DNA of 11,566 nucleotides from Cytophagales bacterium (GTDB lineage: Bacteria; Bacteroidota; Bacteroidia; Cytophagales; Cyclobacteriaceae), in the NCBI GenBank assembly GCA_003504855.1, contig DNZD01000173.1, positions 1-11,566 of the forward strand, read 5' to 3'. Every line of letters starts with the position of its first letter. Position 1 is the first letter of the stretch. Below the pieces are notes generated by a model. That model ran no database searches, was not told the DNA's origin, and saw only the letters and a program-made list of their open reading frames with translations. A program made the translations under genes and the position numbers. Positions 7,782 to 11,566 of the stretch are shown in pieces.

Positions 7782-9197
7782 ATGGAAACCAGCGAATTTC
7801 GAAAAGCCGCCCACCAGTTGGTGGATTGGATGGCGGATTACATGGAAGGCACCCAGCAATACCCGGTGAAGCCAGCCATGCGCCCCGGCGACATCAAGAA
7901 ACAACTTCCAGCAGCAGCCCCGGAAAAACCCGAGTCTTTTGATCAGGTGTTTAAGGACTTCAATGAAATCGTGATGCCGGGAATGACCCATTGGCAGCAC
8001 CCCCGCTTCTTTGCCTACTTCCCTACTGGGGCCAGTGCGCCTTCGGTGCTTGCCGAAATGTTGAGCGCCACCCTGGGTGCACAGTGTATGATCTGGCTTA
8101 CATCACCGGCAGCCGAAGAAGTGGAAGAAAGAATGATGGAGTGGTTGCGTGACCTGCTTGGCTTGCCCAAAGAATTTGTTGGCGTGATTCAGGACAGCTC
8201 ATCTTCAGCTACCCTGGTGGCTCTGCTGACTGCCCGTGAAAAACATGCGAACTACGAAATCAATCAAAAGGGATTTACCAACCAACGTTACCGTGTGTAT
8301 ACTTCAACGCATGCACATTCTTCGGTAGACAAAGATGTGCGCATCGCGGGCATTGGCCTTGACAACCTGGTGAAGGTTGATGTGGATGCTGATTTTGCCA
8401 TGAAACCAGATGCCCTTCGCGCAGCCATGGAGAAAGATGTAGCGCTGGGTTATCATCCACTCTGCGTTGTGTCCACCATCGGTTCTACGAGTTCAACAGC
8501 CATTGACCCGGTACATGCGATTGATGCGATCTGCAAGCAATTTGGTTGCTGGCACCACGTCGATGCTTCGTACGCAGGCACAGCGCTACTCCTGCCCGAA
8601 ATGCGGTGGATGAGCAAAGGGGTTGAGGGGGTGGATAGCTTTGTGTTGAATCCCCATAAATGGATGTTCACCAACTTTGATTGCTCAGCGTATTATGTAC
8701 GCGACAAACGGGCGCTGACCAACACTTTCAGTATCCTGCCCGAATACCTGAAGACACCCGAAGACCATCTTGTTAACAATTACCGCGATTGGGGCGTGCC
8801 CCTCGGGCGGCGGTTCCGGGCACTGAAACTCTGGTTCGTCATGCGCAGTTTTGGCGCTGAAGGCCTCCGCGAAAAGATACGGGAGCACATCCGCTTCGGT
8901 CAGTGGCTGAAAGACAAAGTGGACAGTCTGCCCGATTTCGAACGCCTCGCACCGGTACCGCTCAACCTGGTCTGTTTCCGGTATCATCCCAAAGGCGTAA
9001 CCGATGAAAAGAAACTGGACGAAATCAACATGCGGCTGCTCCAAACCCTGAACGACAGCGGCAAGGTTCTCCTGACCCAGACCAAACTCAACAACCAATA
9101 CACCTTGCGCTTTGTGGGCGGAAGCGAGCGATTAACCTTGGCTGATGTACAGGAAGGCTGGCAACTGGTTGAAACGACTGCCCATTCCATCGCTTGA
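7782..9197 (+). CDS. PLP-dependent aromatic-L-amino-acid decarboxylase (group II)
   Basis: This 471-residue protein matches the full length of the DOPA/tryptophan/tyrosine decarboxylase family. Such enzymes remove the carboxyl group of aromatic amino acids to give amines such as tryptamine, tyramine or phenylethylamine in the cytoplasm. Hallmarks in order are HPRFFAYFPTGAS (73-85), SPAAEEVEERMMEWL (108-122), His179 in STHAHSSVD for stacking on the PLP ring, Asp261 in HVDASYAG for the pyridine nitrogen, and the Schiff-base Lys293 in LNPHKWMFTNFDCSAYYV. The catalytic-loop tyrosine (Tyr322 in PEYLK, equal to Tyr332 of animal DDC) is kept. This favours true decarboxylation over the aldehyde-synthase variants that carry Phe here. 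LGRRFRALKLWFVMR (341-355) is the usual C-terminal domain block. The gene is divergent from the arabinan operon and upstream of a receptor gene. Substrate preference cannot be deduced, and a link to arabinose use is not supported. Confidence 0.92.
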   Translation: METSEFRKAAHQLVDWMADYMEGTQQYPVKPAMRPGDIKKQLPAAAPEKPESFDQVFKDFNEIVMPGMTHWQHPRFFAYFPTGASAPSVLAEMLSATLGAQCMIWLTSPAAEEVEERMMEWLRDLLGLPKEFVGVIQDSSSSATLVALLTAREKHANYEINQKGFTNQRYRVYTSTHAHSSVDKDVRIAGIGLDNLVKVDVDADFAMKPDALRAAMEKDVALGYHPLCVVSTIGSTSSTAIDPVHAIDAICKQFGCWHHVDASYAGTALLLPEMRWMSKGVEGVDSFVLNPHKWMFTNFDCSAYYVRDKRALTNTFSILPEYLKTPEDHLVNNYRDWGVPLGRRFRALKLWFVMRSFGAEGLREKIREHIRFGQWLKDKVDSLPDFERLAPVPLNLVCFRYHPKGVTDEKKLDEINMRLLQTLNDSGKVLLTQTKLNNQYTLRFVGGSERLTLADVQEGWQLVETTAHSIA

Positions 9198-9202
9198 TTC
9201 CT

Positions 9203-9232
9203 TTGAAAGGCTTTTTGATGCAGGCCTTTCAA
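9203..9232 (+). terminator. Hairpin after decarboxylase gene, possible terminator
   Basis: TTGAAAGGC (9203-9211) and GCCTTTCAA (9224-9232) form a perfect 9 bp stem with a 12-base loop, starting 6 bp after the decarboxylase stop codon. The position suits a transcription terminator. No T-run follows the stem directly and the loop is large, so termination may be weak or the hairpin may only protect the 3' end of the mRNA. Confidence 0.45.
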
Positions 9233-9257
9233 CTGAATCAAAACTGTTCTATTTTTC
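9227..9257 (+). promoter_or_regulatory. Candidate promoter of the TonB-dependent receptor gene
   Basis: TTTC (9227-9230), a 19 bp spacer and TATTTTTC (9250-9257) each differ by one base from the Bacteroidota -33 (TTTG) and -7 (TAnnTTTG) elements. The predicted start, near 9264, would leave a leader of about 60 bases before the TTG start codon at 9325, a reasonable length. The upstream box overlaps the right arm of the preceding hairpin. This is pattern matching only. Confidence 0.3.
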
Positions 9258-9276
9258 GGAAAATCGGTTTTTCCGA
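9256..9276. repeat. Perfect 8 bp inverted repeat at the predicted receptor transcript start
   Basis: TCGGAAAA (9256-9263) and TTTTCCGA (9269-9276) are perfect inverted arms around a 5-base spacer (TCGGT). The repeat begins at the end of the candidate -7 box. It could be an operator for a dimeric regulator, or a 5' hairpin in the receptor mRNA. It lacks a trailing T-run, so a terminator is less likely. Confidence 0.45.
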
Positions 9277-9324
9277 TATCAACCAATATTCGGTATATCC
9301 TTATTCATCGTTACCCCACCTGAC

Positions 9325-11566
9325 TTGAGAAGGCTTCTATTCTTATTCTGCTTATTCATTGGGACTACAGCGTTCTCCCAATCGGTGCTCGACCTTAAGC
9401 TTGATGGTTCCGAAAAGGGCAAGCGCCTGGATTTATATCTGCAGGAACTGGAAAAGACACATCCAGTCCGCTTTTACTTCATCGAAGACTGGATTTCTAA
9501 CCTCGCCGTTAAGGATGGATCTGCAGGAATGACCTTGCGCGAAGTCCTGTACGACCTGTTCCTTGGCTCAGACATTAATTATATAGAAGTCAATCCCAAC
9601 ACCATTGTGCTGGTCAAGGATCCGGCGCAGGCCCTGCAACGCAATACCATAATAAATGCGGCCGTCCGTAGCCAGAAGAAAATCGAAAAGATGGTTTTTG
9701 GCACTAAGGCCAACACCAATCCCAGGCAAAAAGTCACCTTTTCAGGAATTATTACCGACTCCAAATCCCGCGACCCGCTAGTAGGCGCCAGCGTAGTGGC
9801 CAGTGATATTCAGGTGGGCGGAGTCACCAACGTTGAGGGTAAATTTGAATTGCGTTTGCCGGTTGGATCGCACGTGATCAATTTCAACTATGTGAATTTC
9901 GAAGAACGGGTGATCGACCTTGAAATCTATGCCGACGGTTCGGTAAAGATCGAAATGGAAGAAACGCCCACCGTACTTGACGAAGTAGTTATTCAGGACC
10001 GGTCGGCGCGGGAAATTACAACCAGCGGTATCGGCCAGACGCAGATCAGCATGAAAGAAGTGAAGCGAGCCCCGGCCCTGCTTGGTGAGGTCGACCTCAT
10101 CAAACAGATTCAGGTGCTGCCTGGTGTAACCACCGTAGGAGAAGCTGCTTCCGGCTTCAACGTGCGCGGTGGTGGCGTAGATCAGAATCTTATTCTGTAT
10201 GATGGTTTGCCCGTATTCAACAGTTCTCACGTGTTTGGCTTCTTTTCGTCGTTTAACTCAGAAGCCATACGCGATGTTACCTTCTATCGCGGGGGTATCC
10301 CTGCCGAATTTGGCGGACGGGTTTCTTCGGTATTGGACATCCGGTCAAAAGAAGGAAGCTATGAAAAATGGGGCGCCAGTGGCGGTATCGGGATGATTTC
10401 CAGCAACCTGATGGTGAATGGACCGATTGTCAAGGATAAAACATCCATTGCTGTATCTGCACGGACCACCTATTCGGATTACCTGATCAATACCATCAAG
10501 AGCAACTATGTTAACCTGAACAAGAGCAGCGTTTCTTTCTATGACGCTACCGCCAAGGTTACTCACCTCTTTAGTGAACGCACCAAGCTGACTGCCTCGG
10601 GTTATATTAGCCATGACCAGTTCAGGCTGGCCGGAGACTCCACGTACAGCTGGGACAGCAAAATGGCCAGCGTTCGCCTCGACCATGAATTCTCTAAATC
10701 ATTCAGCGGCTCACTGATGGCCGGATACGGAAGCTATGGGTATGAAGTATCCGATAAAGATCCGTTGGCCGGATTCAATTTGAACTACAAGATCAATTAT
10801 CCTTCGGCCAAGCTGGATTTCCACATCAATCGCGAAAAGCACAAGATTGGCTTTGGTGCGCAATCGACCTACTACGATTTCAATCCAGGAACATTTAGCC
10901 CATCATCGGCTGAATCAAACAAGAAATTTGTTCAGATGGACGTGCAGAAGTCGCTTGAGTCTGGATTGTTTATTGCAGATCAATTCGACCTGTTCAAGCG
11001 CATGCACATCGATGCCGGACTGCGGTTCTCTGTATTTAATTCCCTCGGTCCTGCCAATGTAAATATCTATGCTCCCGGTGGTCCGCGAGAAACCCTCAGC
11101 CTGATCGATACCGTGCGGTATGGCAGTGGCCAAACTGTAAAGTCATTTTACAACTGGGAACCGCGACTTGGACTCCGGTATGAATTATCGCAGGATGCCT
11201 CCATCAAGCTTGGTTACAACCGGGTGTTCCAGTACCTGCACCTGGTTACCAACACTACCGCCGTGACGCCCGTAGACATCTGGCAACCAAGTGGACCCTA
11301 CTTCAAACCCCAGATGGCCGATCAGGTATCGTTGGGTTACTTCCGGAACTTCAAAGACCGGAAATATGAGACATTCATTGAAGGGTATTACAAAATCATA
11401 GAAAACGTACTCGACTTTAAGGATGGCGCTTCACTCATTTTGAATCCGCAGATTGAAACTGCGTTGTTACAGGGCAAAGCCCGCGCTTATGGAGCGGAGT
11501 TTCAGATTTCAAAAACCCAGGGTCGCATGGTGGGATCGATCAGTTATGCGTATTCCCGTTCACTTC
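9325..11566 (+). CDS. TonB-dependent outer-membrane receptor with STN and carboxypeptidase-like domains, 3' end outside window
   Basis: This is the N-terminal 747 residues of an outer-membrane receptor that imports a ligand using TonB energy; the frame is open to the right edge. No ATG precedes it in frame. The TTG at 9325 gives a good signal peptide (residues 1-18, AFS before Gln19), so I take it as the start. An STN (secretin/TonB N-terminal) domain follows at about 21-100, as in FecA-type receptors that signal to an anti-sigma factor. A carboxypeptidase-regulatory-like domain begins near 137 (VTFSGIITDSKSRDPLVGAS). A TonB-box-like LDEVVI lies at 218-223. The plug domain spans about 225-345 with FNVRGGGVDQNLILYDGLPV and YRGGIPAEFGGRVSSVLDI. 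Beta-barrel strands fill the rest. The plug lacks the SusC-type signature, and no SusD, sigma factor or FecR gene is visible nearby. The ligand is unknown. Confidence 0.9.
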   Translation, partial: MRRLLFLFCLFIGTTAFSQSVLDLKLDGSEKGKRLDLYLQELEKTHPVRFYFIEDWISNLAVKDGSAGMTLREVLYDLFLGSDINYIEVNPNTIVLVKDPAQALQRNTIINAAVRSQKKIEKMVFGTKANTNPRQKVTFSGIITDSKSRDPLVGASVVASDIQVGGVTNVEGKFELRLPVGSHVINFNYVNFEERVIDLEIYADGSVKIEMEETPTVLDEVVIQDRSAREITTSGIGQTQISMKEVKRAPALLGEVDLIKQIQVLPGVTTVGEAASGFNVRGGGVDQNLILYDGLPVFNSSHVFGFFSSFNSEAIRDVTFYRGGIPAEFGGRVSSVLDIRSKEGSYEKWGASGGIGMISSNLMVNGPIVKDKTSIAVSARTTYSDYLINTIKSNYVNLNKSSVSFYDATAKVTHLFSERTKLTASGYISHDQFRLAGDSTYSWDSKMASVRLDHEFSKSFSGSLMAGYGSYGYEVSDKDPLAGFNLNYKINYPSAKLDFHINREKHKIGFGAQSTYYDFNPGTFSPSSAESNKKFVQMDVQKSLESGLFIADQFDLFKRMHIDAGLRFSVFNSLGPANVNIYAPGGPRETLSLIDTVRYGSGQTVKSFYNWEPRLGLRYELSQDASIKLGYNRVFQYLHLVTNTTAVTPVDIWQPSGPYFKPQMADQVSLGYFRNFKDRKYETFIEGYYKIIENVLDFKDGASLILNPQIETALLQGKARAYGAEFQISKTQGRMVGSISYAYSRSL

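Noticed and set aside
8685..9098. 137-residue minus-strand open frame in the decarboxylase gene
   Set aside because: Shadow of the decarboxylase C-terminal domain; nothing recognisable.
9778..10230. 150-residue minus-strand open frame in the receptor gene
   Set aside because: Antisense to the carboxypeptidase-like and plug domains, which are clearly coding on the plus strand.
9325..11566. Reading the receptor as a SusC-type glycan importer
   Set aside because: The plug sequence (VLPGV, VRGGGVDQNLILYDG, PAEFGGRVSSVLDI) is that of the non-SusC TonB receptor group, and no SusD gene is seen next to it.
1..11566. A novel defence, mobile or RNA-based system
   Set aside because: No transposase, integrase, CRISPR repeats, reverse transcriptase, toxin-antitoxin pair, tRNA or long non-coding stretch is visible. 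Genes fill all but short gaps of at most 127 bp.

Overview
The window looks like a chromosomal segment of a Bacteroidota bacterium, probably a free-living member of the Cytophagales or Chitinophagales type. Four signs point there. The sugar regulator is of the Nudix-like AraR type described in Bacteroides. A TonB-dependent receptor carries an STN domain and a carboxypeptidase-like N-terminal domain. Start codons have almost no Shine-Dalgarno sequences. All four predicted signal peptides place a glutamine directly after the cleavage site. The genus is not determined.

Positions 1-7675, all on the minus strand, hold an L-arabinose/arabinan utilisation operon. In transcription order it reads: GH51 alpha-L-arabinofuranosidase, GH127 beta-L-arabinofuranosidase, GH146-type beta-L-arabinofuranosidase, the AraR regulator, and L-ribulokinase AraB, which runs off the left edge. 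Gaps between genes are 5, 6, 47 and 5 bp, so cotranscription is likely. The three exported enzymes would release L-arabinose from both alpha- and beta-linked arabinofuranosides in the periplasm. The cytoplasmic part of the pathway is represented by AraB, which phosphorylates L-ribulose, and AraR would adjust expression to arabinose. No isomerase, epimerase, transporter or SusC/SusD pair lies in the window; araA and araD may lie past the left edge.

Positions 7676-7781 form a 106 bp divergent intergenic region. It carries a candidate minus-strand promoter and a short AT-rich motif that recurs, with one base missing, just upstream of araR.

Positions 7782-9197 (plus strand) encode a complete PLP-dependent aromatic-L-amino-acid decarboxylase. 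It has no obvious metabolic link to arabinose. Positions 9198-9324 are non-coding, with two perfect inverted repeats and a candidate promoter. From 9325 to the right edge runs the 5' part of a TonB-dependent outer-membrane receptor that starts at a TTG codon.

Coding density is very high: the longest gene-free stretch is 127 bp. I see no tRNA, rRNA, CRISPR array, insertion sequence, phage gene or defence system. Most of the window is recognisable metabolism. The items worth a second look are the catalytically degenerate Nudix regulator, the shared upstream motif, the paired beta-arabinofuranosidases and the hairpin over the predicted start of the receptor transcript.
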